Assembly: GCA_965243165.1 (NCBI GenBank)
Contig: OZ251535.1
Location: 1,860,001-1,924,000 of the forward strand
Source: CATQHD01 sp965243165
GTDB taxonomy: Bacteria > Actinomycetota > Acidimicrobiia > Spongiisociales > Spongiisociaceae
Reading direction: 5' to 3'
DNA length: 64,000 nucleotides
A program made the position numbers and the translations under genes. Positions 44,255 to 54,600 of this stretch are shown one piece after another (position 1 is the first letter of the stretch; the number at the start of each line of letters is the position of its first letter). The notes under the pieces are model-generated. The model was not told the DNA's origin and did not search any database. It saw only the letters and a list, made by a program, of their open reading frames with translations.

Positions 44255-44661
44255 GCCGGCGGCTGCTCCGGCTGCTTCTGGCCGGGATCCCGGCCGCCCC
44301 GGATCGAGTTGAGGTAGTTGTAGATGGTGATGCGGCTCACATCCATCAGATCCGCCACCTCGTCGATGGACTTGCGCAGCAGGAAGGCGCCCCGCTCGTC
44401 CAGCAGGCGGACCGCCACCTGTTTCTGCACCCGCCCCAGGCCCGCCAGCTTGCCGCCCAGCTCGCCTTCCACTTGCGAAACCATGCGGTGGAGAGCGTCG
44501 TGGAGGGAGAGGATGCGGACGCCCGCCACCACCTCCCCCTCCCACTCCAGCGGCACGGCGGCGCCGTCGAGGTCGGCGGCTTCCACGATCTCCGCCCCCA
44601 CCGCCTCCACCAAGGGGCGCACCGCCTCGATCAGGGGGTGCGGATGCTCACCGCCGCTCAT
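44251..44661 (-). CDS. HTH transcriptional regulator (DauR/HTH_22-like C-terminus)
   Basis: 136 residues. The N-terminal part (LIEAVRPLVEAVGAEIVEAADL) looks like a shortened sensor domain of the YheO/PAS_6 type. The C-terminal DNA-binding domain is LLDERGAFLLRKSIDEVADLMDVSRITIYNYLNSIR, the HTH_22 pattern of DauR-like regulators. The ligand is unknown. Start and stop overlap both neighbours by 4 nt (ATGA, GTGA), so it is co-translated with the thiamine-binding protein and the cytochrome. Confidence 0.8.
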   Translation of the reverse strand: MSGGEHPHPLIEAVRPLVEAVGAEIVEAADLDGAAVPLEWEGEVVAGVRILSLHDALHRMVSQVEGELGGKLAGLGRVQKQVAVRLLDERGAFLLRKSIDEVADLMDVSRITIYNYLNSIRGGRDPGQKQPEQPPA

Positions 44662-44888
44662 TGGATCATGATCATGTTGACCGACACCCGCGTCGCCCCG
44701 GCATCCATCGCCGCCCGCACCGCGTTGCCCATGGCGGAGAAGACCTCGTCGATCTCCCCTTCCACCGCCGTTCCGAACGGGCCGATGTCGGGCTCGAGCG
44801 GCGCCAAGGCCTCTATCGCCGCTTGAACGTGCGGACCGGGGTTCCCCTCCTCGAACGGCTCGACTGTGAATTCGGCGCGGGCGGGCAA
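44658..44888 (-). CDS. Thiamine-binding protein (MTH1187/YqgV family)
   Basis: 76 residues from a TTG preceded by GAGGAGAAG. AEFTVEPFEEGNPGPHVQAA, DIGPFGTAVEGEIDEVFSAMGNAV and GATRVSVNMIMIQ match the small ferredoxin-fold family that binds thiamine or related pyrimidines in the cytoplasm. It is shorter than the usual ~95-100 residues, so the start is uncertain. First gene of the operon with the HTH regulator and cytochrome c; divergent from the Mrr-N gene. Confidence 0.78.
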   Translation of the reverse strand: MPARAEFTVEPFEEGNPGPHVQAAIEALAPLEPDIGPFGTAVEGEIDEVFSAMGNAVRAAMDAGATRVSVNMIMIQ

Positions 44889-45032
44889 ATCCTTCTCCTC
44901 GGTCGCATCCGCCAGATTAGACCGCCCATCGGAGAACCCGCGTCGTCCGCACCGGCAACCCACCTTCCCAACGGAACGACCTCCCCGAACATCACATCTA
45001 GCATGGGCATTGAGAACACGAGAGGAGCGGTG

Positions 45033-45602
45033 ATGGCGGTGCCCCATAAGAGGGACCTCATGGTGCCGGTGTTGGGTGCTCTGTCCAGATTGGGCGGCTC
45101 AGGAACGTTTGCAGAAATTTTTTCGGACGTGTCAGAGAAGATGGAACTGACCGAATCCGACCTGCAGCAAACCTTTCCCCGCACTGGCAGCAAGATGGTC
45201 AGCAAGAGAATGGGACACGTCTTGGAAGATTTGAAGATGGCGGGCTTTGTGGACTACACGAGGGGCAGTTGGATGTGGTCGTTGACCGAAGCCGGACGCG
45301 TTGCTTGGGCAGAGGCGGAAGAAGGCCCCGAGTCGGCTCAAGATGCCGCGGCGAGACTGAGGGCGCATATAACGAGACAGCGGGCGGAGACAACCAGTCA
45401 GAGCGGGCGTAGAAAAAAGAGGCTTCGCGAAAACACAAAAACAGGCCAGCACCCGCCGGGTTCCTACGAGCAGGGGTACTCGGCAGGAGCGGAGGCGGGC
45501 AGGTCGGAGGCGAAGCTGCTGGTGAAGCACTGGCTGAGCGCCTACTCGAAGGGCGGCGGCGAGGCGGCGCTGGACGAGCTGCGCCGCTGGGCGAACGGGT
45601 AA
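45033..45602 (+). CDS. Stand-alone Mrr N-terminal winged-helix protein
   Basis: 189 residues from ATG preceded by GAGAGGAGCGG. The N-terminal ~85 residues (KRDLMVPVLGALSRLGGSGTFAEIF, then VSKRMGHVLEDLKMAGFVDY and WSLTEAGRVAW) match the Mrr_N winged helix that precedes nuclease domains of type IV enzymes. No Mrr catalytic domain follows: after a charged linker the C-terminus is SYEQGYSAGAEAGRSEAKLLVKHWLSAY. It may be a DNA-binding regulator or a leftover. Divergent from the thiamine-binding operon. Confidence 0.7.
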   Translation: MAVPHKRDLMVPVLGALSRLGGSGTFAEIFSDVSEKMELTESDLQQTFPRTGSKMVSKRMGHVLEDLKMAGFVDYTRGSWMWSLTEAGRVAWAEAEEGPESAQDAAARLRAHITRQRAETTSQSGRRKKRLRENTKTGQHPPGSYEQGYSAGAEAGRSEAKLLVKHWLSAYSKGGGEAALDELRRWANG

Positions 45603-45671
45603 CCGCTCCGGGCTGCCCGCCGTTCTCGGCCCGCTCCCCCGCCGAGGACCGGTCCGTTCCCGCCCCTCGCT

Positions 45672-45704
45672 TTGACAAAATGTAAAATTTTGACAAAATG
45701 TAAA
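45672..45704. promoter_or_regulatory. Tandem 15-bp operator-like repeat before the molybdenum hydroxylase gene
   Basis: TTGACAAAATGTAAA occurs twice (45672-45686 and 45690-45704), with starts 18 bp apart, in an AT island inside GC-rich DNA, 60 bp before the 45764 start. Each copy includes TTGACA, so one or both could also be a -35 box. No clear -10 is seen. Two sites on nearly the same helix face suggest cooperative regulator binding. Confidence 0.5.
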
Positions 45705-45763
45705 GCAACGGGCGGGGCGCGGGCTACGCTCAGGGAAACCGCACCCGGGCAGGAGGAGGGGCC

Positions 45764-48413
45764 ATGACGCTGTTGGATCAGAGAACCATCGAGTTCACCC
45801 TCAACGGGCGGCCTGTTTCGGTCAGAGCCGACCACCCCCACCTCCTCTCCGCCCTGCGCGAGGAGCTCGACATCACCTCCCCCAAGGACGGCTGCGCCCC
45901 CTCCGGCCAGTGCGGATGCTGCACGGTGCTGGTGGGCGGACGGGCCTTCGTGGCGTGCGTGATGGCCCTCGAGAAGGTGGCCGGCAAGGAAGTCGTCACC
46001 CTCGAGGGCTTCGACCCCGCCGAGCGGGAGCGCCTGGCCTCCGCCTTCGCCGCCGCCGGCGCCCTGCAGTGCGGCTTCTGCACCCCCGGCATCCTGGTCA
46101 GGACCAAGGCCCTGCTCGATCTGAAGGGATCCGCCCTCACCCGCCGGACGGCCGCCGGACGCCTGGGCGCCCACCTGTGCCGCTGCACCGGCTACCTCAA
46201 GATCCTCGACGCGGTGGACCTGCTGGCCTCCGGGGCCGACGGCCGGCCCCGGAGGCCGCCGGCTGGAACCGGTGAAGGGGATCGGGTCCCGGTCGGCCCG
46301 CTACGAGTCCTTCGACCTCGCCCTGGGCGACAAGCGGATTCATCGACGACATGAAGGTCCTGGACGGCCTGCTGCACGGGGCGGTGCGGCTGGCCGACCA
46401 CGCCCGGGCCGACGTGATCCTGGGCATCGACACCTCCCCCGCCGAGGCCGTGCCCGGCGTCCGTAAGCCGTGTTCACCGCGGCCGACGTGTCCGGCGAGC
46501 TGCTGATGGGCCTCATCCACAAGGACTGGCCCGTGTTCGATCGGCGCCGGCGGGCCGCACCGCCTACCTACGGCGACGTGATGGCCCTAGTGGTGGCCGA
46601 GGACCGCGAAGCCGCCCGCGGGCTGCGGCCCTCATCGACATCGACTACCGGCCGCTCGGCCCCCGTCACCGACCCCGAGGCCGCCGTCCTCCTCGGCGCC
46701 GAGGACGCGGTGGGCCACCTCGACGGCAACGTCTTGTCGGTGTCCGAGCCTACCGGCGGGGCGGCGACGTGGACGAGGCGCCTACGAGCCCGCTCGGCCC
46801 ACACCGAATCACACGAGACGTTCCGCACCCAGCGGGTGGAGCAGGCCTTCCTGGAGCCCGAGTCCACCCTGGCCGTGCCCGTGACCGACGACGACCGCGG
46901 CGCCCGCCGCCTCGACGTGTATTCGGGCGGCCAGGGGGTGTGGGACGACCGCGATCAGATCGCGGCGGTGCTCGGGGTGGACCCCGAGACGGTGCGGGTC
47001 ACCGTGGAGGTGGTCTCCAACGGCGGGTGCCTTCGGCGGCAAGGAAGACATGGCCAACCAGGCGCAGACCGCCCTCGCCGCCCACCTGCTGGACAAGCCC
47101 GTCAAGTGCACCCTGTCCCGCGAGGAATCGCTGCGCATCCACTCCAAGCGCCACCCCATCCGCATCGAGCTGTGGGCCGCCTGCGGCGAAGACGGAAAGC
47201 TCACCGCCCTCAAAGCCCGCATGCTGGGCGATTCCGGCCCCTACGCCTCGGTGGGGATGAAGGTGCTGGAACGGGCGGCCGGCCACGCCAGCGGCCCCTA
47301 TACGGTGCCCAACATCGACGTGAAAGCGGTGGCCGCCCGCACCAACAACCCGGTGTGCGGCGCCTTCCGGGGGTTCGGCGCCAACCAGGCGCAGTTCGCC
47401 ATGGAGGGGGCGGTCGACCGCTTGGCCGAGAAGGCGGGCCTATCCGGTTGGGAGATGCGCCGCCGCAACGTCATCGAGCCGGGGGCGGTGTGGGGGCCCG
47501 GCCAGATCATGGACGACGGCTGCCGGGGCGCCCTCCACTGCCTGGAAGCGGTCAAGCCCCACTACGACGCGGCCAAGGCCGCGGGCAAGGCGGTCGGCCT
47601 GGGGCTGGGCCTGAAGAACTCCGGGCTGGGCAACGGCTTAAGGAGGTCGCCGGGGCGGTGGTGCGCTTCACCAGAGAGGGGGCGGTGGAGGTGCGGCACT
47701 GCTGGACCGAGATGGGCCAGGGCGTTCACACGGTGGCCCAGCAGGTGGCGGCCGAGGAGCTGGGGGTGGACGCCTCCTCCATCCGGGTGCTGGTGGACAC
47801 CAGCCGGGAGCTGGGGGCCGGACAGACCACCGGGTCGCGGGGCACCCTGATGGCAGCGGGGGCGGTGAAGGACGCCTGCCGGTCGGCCGACGCGGGCGGG
47901 AGGCTGCCGGATGTGGACTACCACGGCGAGTTCCGGGTGGACTGGACCAACTCCCTGTACGAGGGGGTGGAGAACCCGGTCATCCATTCGGCCTTCGGAT
48001 ACGCCGCCCAGCTGGTGATCGCCGACAAGGCCACCGGAAAGATCGAGAAGGTGGTGGCCGCCCACGACGTGGGCCGCGCCATCCACCCGGTGCTGTGCGA
48101 AGGCCAGATCGAAGGCTCTGTCCACATGGGTCTGGGGTACGCCCTCACCGAGGAGTTCCCCGCCGACGACCAGGCGCGCCCCACCAACATGACCCTGCGC
48201 AGCCTGGGCATCATCCGCCCCAAGGACATGCCGGACGTCGAGGTGATCCTGGTGGAGGTGCCCCAGCCCCGCGCCCCCTACGGCATCAAGGGTGTAGGCG
48301 AGATCGGGCTGGTGCCCACCGCCGGGGCCGTGGCCGCCGCCCTCCGCGAGGTGGACGGCAGGTGGCGCACCCGGCTGCCCATGTCGATCCACGAGCCGGT
48401 CAACGGGTCATGA
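45764..48413 (+). pseudogene. xdhD: Selenium-dependent xanthine dehydrogenase-type molybdenum hydroxylase (XdhD-like), many frameshifts
   Basis: The N-terminal ~165 residues are intact and bind two [2Fe-2S] clusters: CAPSGQCGCCTVLVGG and QCGFCTPGILV with HLCRCTGYLKI. The molybdopterin part follows directly without an FAD domain, as in E. coli XdhD: GIGSRSARYESFDLALGDK, FIDDMKVLDGLLHGAVRLAD, CGAFRGFGANQAQFAMEG, EMGQGVHTVAQQVAAEELG, KGVGEIGLVPTAGAVAAAL. Between ~46250 and ~47640 the frame changes at least eight times (near 46255, 46338, 46460, 46622, 46665, 46760-46795, 47030 and 47637), although the protein sequence between shifts is well conserved. Local sequence error or recent decay are both possible. 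Preceded by GGAGGAGG. Confidence 0.82.
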
Positions 48414-49456
48414 CCGCCGCGGCCCCGGGCGGAGCGGCGCGCACCACTCCGGGCTTGGTGTGCGCCCACCATCACCTGTATTCCGCCCTGGCCAGAGGGA
48501 TGCCGGCCCCCCCCGAAACCCCTGCGTCCTTCCTGGGAATCCTGGAGCAGATCTGGTGGCGGCTGGACGCGGCCCTGGACCTGGAGATGATCAGATGGTC
48601 GGCCATGCTGGGGGCGTTGGAAGCCCTGGAGTCGGGCTGCACGGGGATAGTCGACCACCACGAGTCGCCCAACGCCGTCGAGGGGAGCTTGACAGTGATC
48701 GCCGAGGCCTGCGCCGAGGTCGGGGTGCGGGTGCGCCCCTGCTACGGCGTAACCGACCGCCACGGTCCGGACGGGGCCAGGCGGGGCCTGGAGGAGAACC
48801 GCCGTTTCCTGTCCGAGGGGGGCGAGGGAATGGTGGGCGTCCACGCCGCCTTCACCTGCCGGGACGAAACCCTGGAAGCGGCCGCCGGCCTGGCGGAAGA
48901 AATGGGGGCGGGCGTCCACATACACGCGGCGGAAGGGCCGGAGGACAAAGAAGCGCCGGGGAAGATCGAGCGCCTCACCAACGACAGCTGGCTGTTGGCC
49001 CACGGCGTCTACCTGGAGACCGGCCACCGACTGCGGGGAACGGTGCTCCACAACCCCCGCTCCAACCTCAACAACTCGGTCGGCTACGCCGATCCGGTGC
49101 GGTTCGCCAATCCGGTGGCCCTGGGCACCGACGGCATCGGCGCCAACATGATCGAGGAGTTCCGGCTGGCCTACGCCATGCATCGGTCCTCGGATGTAAC
49201 CGCCTCCCCCGACACGGCCTGGAGCTGGCTGGAGGCCGGCTGGGATCTCATACCGGAATGCCGGGATGACCGGGTGGTGTGGAGCTACGAGCCGATGGAT
49301 CCCTGGTATCTGGCCTTCACCCCCGGGGTGAGGCCCCTGGAGATCGAGGTGGACGGACGCGCAGTGTTCCGGGGCGGCGCCCCCACCAGGGTGGACGCCG
49401 GCGAGGTGAGGGCCAAAGCCGCCGAGCAGGCCGCCCGGCTCCACGCCCGGCTGTGA
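48410..49456 (+). CDS. ssnA: SsnA-like amidohydrolase, short N-terminus
   Basis: 348 residues; the ATG overlaps the hydroxylase stop (ATGA). The metal-binding H-x-H is in PGLVCAHHHLYSALARGM, further ligands in VGVHAAFTC, GAGVHIHAAEGPEDK and the Asp of LGTDGIGANMIEEF. This matches SsnA, a guanine-deaminase-like enzyme linked to Se-dependent hydroxylases. The family's ~60-residue N-terminal beta domain is missing: PGL, usually near residue 60, is at residue 14. Either the start is wrong or the gene is truncated. The neighbourhood (XdhD-, SsnA-, YgfK-like) mirrors the E. coli purine-catabolic cluster. Confidence 0.85.
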   Translation: MTAAAPGGAARTTPGLVCAHHHLYSALARGMPAPPETPASFLGILEQIWWRLDAALDLEMIRWSAMLGALEALESGCTGIVDHHESPNAVEGSLTVIAEACAEVGVRVRPCYGVTDRHGPDGARRGLEENRRFLSEGGEGMVGVHAAFTCRDETLEAAAGLAEEMGAGVHIHAAEGPEDKEAPGKIERLTNDSWLLAHGVYLETGHRLRGTVLHNPRSNLNNSVGYADPVRFANPVALGTDGIGANMIEEFRLAYAMHRSSDVTASPDTAWSWLEAGWDLIPECRDDRVVWSYEPMDPWYLAFTPGVRPLEIEVDGRAVFRGGAPTRVDAGEVRAKAAEQAARLHARL

Positions 49457-49601
49457 CCGTTCGAGGCCGGGAACGAGGTTCGAGATGAACCAGAGGTCGA
49501 GGGTCGACCAGAAGTAGAAGGTCGAGGTCGAAGCCGAGGCCGAGGAAGCGGAAAGGGCCGCAGAACAGAGCAGAACGAGCAGAACAGAAGAGCAGAGCAA
49601 G

Positions 49602-51437
49602 ATGGCAGACACCCAACTGAAACCGGATTCCCAGGCTGCGCCCGGCGGGCAGATGAACGGCGAAGTCCACGAGCCGCTCACCCCGTTCGGGCTGTCGGTG
49701 CTGCTGGGCCGGATCGCCCACGAGTGGGAAACCCGCCGCCGCATCTTCGACCTGCCCATCGCCCGCTTCTTCGACGTTTCGGAAGGCCCCGACATCTCCA
49801 TCGATTTCCTGGGGAGGCGCGCCGCCACCCCGGTGGGGCCGGCCGCCGGACCGCACAGCCAGATGACCCAGAACATCGTGCTGGCCTGGCTGGGGGGTGC
49901 CCGGCTGATGGAGCTCAAGACGGTGCAGATCCTCGATGAGCTGGAGATCGGGCGCCCCTGCATCGACATGGAGACCATCGGCTACAACATCGAATGGAGC
50001 CAGGAGCTGAAGATCCCCCAGTCGCTGGAGGAATACGTCAAGGCCTGGATGATCCTGGACATCCTCCGGGAGTGGGGGGAGCTGGCCCCATACATCGGCC
50101 CCGACCCCGGCCCGCACATCTTCGACCTGTCGGTCGGCTACGACCTGGCCGGAATATCGTCCGAGCCGGTGGCCTGGTTCATCGATTCGATGATGGACGC
50201 CTCGAAGGAGATCGAGCGCCTGCGGCCCGAGATCGGCGGGGTGTTCGCCCCTTACCGGGGCTTGGAGTTCGCCCCCCGGATCGCCGACACGGTAACCCTC
50301 TCCACCTTCCACGGGTGCCCGCCCGACGAGATCGAATCGATCACCAAGCACCTGATCACCCGGCACGGATTGGACGTCATCGTCAAGCTCAACCCCACCC
50401 TGCTGGGCTTCGAGCGGGTGTGCGGGATCGTGAACGGCGCCCTGGGATACGAGTCGACCGTGCTGCGCAAGGCCGACTTCGACAACGACCTGCAGTTCCC
50501 CCGGGCGCTGGAGCTGATCGGCGAGCTGCAGGGTTTCGCCTCCCGACATGGGCGCCGCTTCGGGATCAAGCTCACCAACACGCTGGTGGTGGAGAACACC
50601 AAGGGTTTCATGCCCGACGAGACCATGTACCTGTCGGGCCCTCCATTGCATGTGGTGTCCACCACGCTGCTGGGGGAGCTGCACAAAGCCCTGCCGGGAA
50701 TGCTGCGGGTGGACGGCCAAGACGAGGCCCCGGCCCAGGTGTCCTTCTCGGCGGGCATCACCAAAGACAACCTGGCGGCGGCGGCGGGGCTGGGGCTGGC
50801 GCCGCTGACCGTGTGCTCCGACCTGCTGAAGCCGGGGGGTTACGGGCGGTTGAAGCCGATGCTGAAGTCGCTGTGGAGCGCCATGGCGGCCGCGGGGGCG
50901 GGCTCCTTGGCCGAATGGCAGGCCCACCAGGCCAAAGAAGCCGGAGAACAGGGGGCAACGGCGGCCTACATCGCCCGGCTGCATGACCCCGCCCTCAACC
51001 GGATGTACACGCTGGCGGGCAACTCGAAGCTGCCCCGGGCGGTGGATCACGAACTCCAGATGTGGGGGTGCGTGGCCTGCAACTTCTGCGTAACGGTCTG
51101 CCCCAACGACGCCTTCTTCCGGATACCCACCCCCGACGAACTCGACGCAGCGGGTCTTCAGCAGTACCTGGTGCTGGCCGAGCTATGCAACGAGTGCGGC
51201 AACTGCATGGTGTTCTGCCCCGAGGCGGGCGACCCGGCGGTGATCAAACCCCGCCTCTACACCAACGAACACCGCTTCGAGGCCGAAACCGAACAAGCCT
51301 TCCTGATCCACCAAGACCCCGACGGCTACTGGGTCCAGCCCAACGCCGCCGGAGCGCAGTGGACCGGCGACCTGCTGCTCCTCCTGAACAGCGACGAAGG
51401 CTTCGTGCTCCCCCCCTCCGACCAAGAAACCCTCTAG
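49602..51437 (+). CDS. Short YgfK-like Fe-S oxidoreductase
   Basis: 611 residues from MADTQLKPDSQAAPGG. The N-terminal ~420 residues form a dihydroorotate-dehydrogenase-like barrel (AATPVGPAAGPHSQMTQNI, TLSTFHGCPPDEIESI, VIVKLNPTLLG). The C-terminus binds two [4Fe-4S] clusters: CVACNFCVTVCPNDAFF and LCNECGNCMVFCPEAGDP. E. coli YgfK is ~1030 residues and carries an FAD/NAD(P) module between these parts; here it is absent, so another electron donor is needed. A reductive step in purine breakdown is inferred from the cluster. The 145-bp gap before the start is a GA-rich low-complexity tract with repeated GTCGA and AGCAGAAC units. The 204-bp gap after the stop shows nothing recognisable. Confidence 0.82.
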   Translation: MADTQLKPDSQAAPGGQMNGEVHEPLTPFGLSVLLGRIAHEWETRRRIFDLPIARFFDVSEGPDISIDFLGRRAATPVGPAAGPHSQMTQNIVLAWLGGARLMELKTVQILDELEIGRPCIDMETIGYNIEWSQELKIPQSLEEYVKAWMILDILREWGELAPYIGPDPGPHIFDLSVGYDLAGISSEPVAWFIDSMMDASKEIERLRPEIGGVFAPYRGLEFAPRIADTVTLSTFHGCPPDEIESITKHLITRHGLDVIVKLNPTLLGFERVCGIVNGALGYESTVLRKADFDNDLQFPRALELIGELQGFASRHGRRFGIKLTNTLVVENTKGFMPDETMYLSGPPLHVVSTTLLGELHKALPGMLRVDGQDEAPAQVSFSAGITKDNLAAAAGLGLAPLTVCSDLLKPGGYGRLKPMLKSLWSAMAAAGAGSLAEWQAHQAKEAGEQGATAAYIARLHDPALNRMYTLAGNSKLPRAVDHELQMWGCVACNFCVTVCPNDAFFRIPTPDELDAAGLQQYLVLAELCNECGNCMVFCPEAGDPAVIKPRLYTNEHRFEAETEQAFLIHQDPDGYWVQPNAAGAQWTGDLLLLLNSDEGFVLPPSDQETL

Positions 51438-51641
51438 CCCGAACCAGCTCGGCCGGGGGGATCGGAATGGAACAGTTCCCCTCCCGCCGTCTTCAATCCA
51501 TTCAGACTGACGACTGATGTAATGCGGCTCTAAGGACGGGCAGGGCCTGGACCGGGTTGCGCAGGTCTTTCCGGGGGGCGGTTCCGGCCCGGCCTCCTGG
51601 GTTGGCTGGGGAGGCCGGACCGGATAAAGAAGCAACTGCGG

Positions 51642-54600
51642 TCATGTACCGGCGGCGGCGGGGGCGGGTTGGGTGTCGGCGGGGGCGAGGTTGACGGCCC
51701 GGACGAAGAACGACGCCATCTGCGCCCGGGTAACCGGCTGGTTGGGGCAGTAGTTCAGCGGCTCGGCGGAACACCCTCGGGTAACCCCCGTCTGATACAT
51801 CCCCTCGAGGGCGGCCAACACTTCGGAGGAGAGGCCCTCGACGTCGCCGAACCGGCTGGTTTCGGTCGGGACGGCGTCGAGGTGGGGGAAGGCGCCGATC
51901 ATCATGATGGCCATGTCCGCGCGGGTGACCACCCCGCCCGGGTTGAACACCCCCCCGGGGGCGCTGAAGGCCCCGACGGAGACGACCCACTCCGCGAAGG
52001 GGCGGAACCACTCGTCGGCTTCGACGTCGGTGATCTCGATCCCTTCGGGGGCTTGGATGGTCCACCGCTGCGAGACGGCCCGGTGCAAGAAGGCGGACAT
52101 CTGCCGGCGGGTGATCTCCGCGTCGGGGCAGTACTTGGTGGCGTCCTGGGCGTCGCAGCCGAGGGTGATCCGCCACACCGCGATGCGTTCGATGTTGTCC
52201 TGGTGGACGTTGCCGTCGTCGTCGCAGAACCGGCCCACGCACGCCGGCGCAGGCGGCTGGGCCGGGGGCTGCGCGCCTCCTCCGGCCGGGGGCGGAGCAC
52301 CGCCGCCTCCCCCTCCCCCACCACCGCCGCCGGATGGAGGAGGCGCACCACCGCCGCCGGACGGAGGAGGCGCACCACCACCACCACCGCCGCCGCCGCC
52401 GGACGGGGGCGGGGGTGCGGGCGGGGGCGCGGGTGCGGGCGGGGGCGCAGCGGTGTCACCGTCGTCGGTGATGGTCAAACGAGCCGACGAAATGTCGAAC
52501 CCCGACGCGGAGCCCGTAACCGACACCGTCTTGGTATTGCCGGGAGTGGCGTCGTCGACCAGGGTCAGAGAGAAAGACCGGGACCCAGACTGCTCCCCCG
52601 CCGGGATCGTAATTGGGAACCGGGCCGGACTCAGGCTGGTGTAACCGTTCCCCGACGAGCGGCCCCCGCCAACCGTTATGTTCACGACCAGGTCTTCGGG
52701 GGGTGCGGAACTCGCCTGGGCGGTAACCGTGCGGGTGATCCGGCCTGCGTCTTCCCGCACCGACGTCTGGTTCAACGACAACCGGATCTCGTTGTCCTGA
52801 ATGATGAGCTCCACCGGGGCGATGTCGAACCCCTCCGACGCGGCGGACACCCGCAGCGTCTCGTCGCCCTCGAAGGCGTTGTCGTCGACCGTGTTCAACC
52901 CGAACGCCTCGGCCGCGCTGTTCTGACGGAGCGGCACCCACACATCGCCGGGGGCAGACGCGATGCGGTAGTCGCTCCCAGAAGCGGTCCCGCCCTCCAC
53001 GGTTACCCGCACCACCCGGGGCGTGGTCAGCGTGGACGTCCCCGAATACGACAGTTGCACCTGCAACTGGGGGTTGCTTCCCTCCAGCACGCTGGTCAGC
53101 GGGTCCCCGTCGGCGTCCAACAAACCCAAGATCATATCGTTGTCCACGATGGTCACAGAATCAGACTCCACCGTGGTGAACCCCAAACCGGTCAGAGCAG
53201 CCCCCAGAGTGCCGCCGTGGATCGTCAGCTCCTCAGGGCCCTCAGCATGCCCGTCGTCCCTCAACTCCAGATCGAAATCAACGGTTCCCTCATCCTCATG
53301 AGCCGGAATAACAACCGCCAGCGACGTAACCGGGGAGAAATCATACCCCACCCAGGGTTCTCGACCCGAGATGCCCACCAACAACGGAACAGTCACCGAC
53401 CGAGGCAGCACCTTGTCCCCCGCTAGGGCGGCCTTCACCCGCACCCGGACCGTGTTGCGTATAAACGGCGCCGACCCCGGACTGCCGTCAGGCGGCGTCG
53501 GTTCCCCGACCTCCGTCAAGTCCTCCCCGTCGGTGTCCAGCAGCGTCAAACCAATAGTCGTAACCGTATCGTCGGAGGAGTCGGTGATCCCGAAACTCGT
53601 CGACACCACCTCATACTCCGTACCGCCGATATCAACCTTGGCGCCCTCGATCACCACCGTCTCCGCCGCCGAACCCTCCACTATGTCGTCGTTGTTCAAC
53701 ACCACCGTAAACGTCGCCGACGCCGAACTGCCGTTAGCCGGAATCGCCACCGCCAGCCCATGACCAGCCGGAGGCGCAGGCGACTGAGAAGACGGATACG
53801 ACACCCGGAAATCCTCCCCCACCCCGAACGACCCATCATCGTCCCGCACCGCCGTGCCCCCCACCACGTTCAACCCCACCACCACCCCACCCGACGGAGC
53901 CGTCACCCCCGACGGCAACGCCGCCGACACCTGCACCGTCTTGGTGCCCGTGTCTTCCTCTCCCAACGAAGTCTGCGTCCCCGACGTCTCGGTGTCCACA
54001 TCGTCCACCGTCAACACGATCCCCCGGTTCGCATCCGCGATGTTCAACGTCGTGCCCGTCACCATCAAGGTCTGCGACCCGATCGTTCCCGAACCCGTCA
54101 AGTTGGCTGTCTCCACCCCCTCCGTACTGTCGCCTGAAACGGCCGTCACGTTGACGGTCGCCGACCCCGACAGAGAACCCGCCGGAATCACCACCGACAC
54201 CTGATTGCCCGTCGCGTCCGTCGTGAAATCAGTCGTCAACGTCGCCGCCCCGGTTCCGTCCCCCGACCCGATGGTTACCGTAACCGTCGTATCCGACGTC
54301 AACGCGGAAGACGACCCCGTAAACCGGGCCGTGATCCGCACCTCCCCGGTGCTGCCCTCCACCACCGTCCCCGGCGACACCGACAACACCACATTCGCGT
54401 CGTTGTCCAAGATCGTCAACGTCCTCTTCGCCTCCCGGCTTTCACCGTCCAGCGTATATGACCCGATCAACTGCAGCGTCTCCGGCTCTTCCACCACCTC
54501 ATCATCGGTGATCGACAACCCGCCCAGCGCCACCGCATCCCCGCCCGGAGAAGCCGTCTGCCCCGTCGCGATCGTCAACGTATCCGCAGGATCAGGCGGC

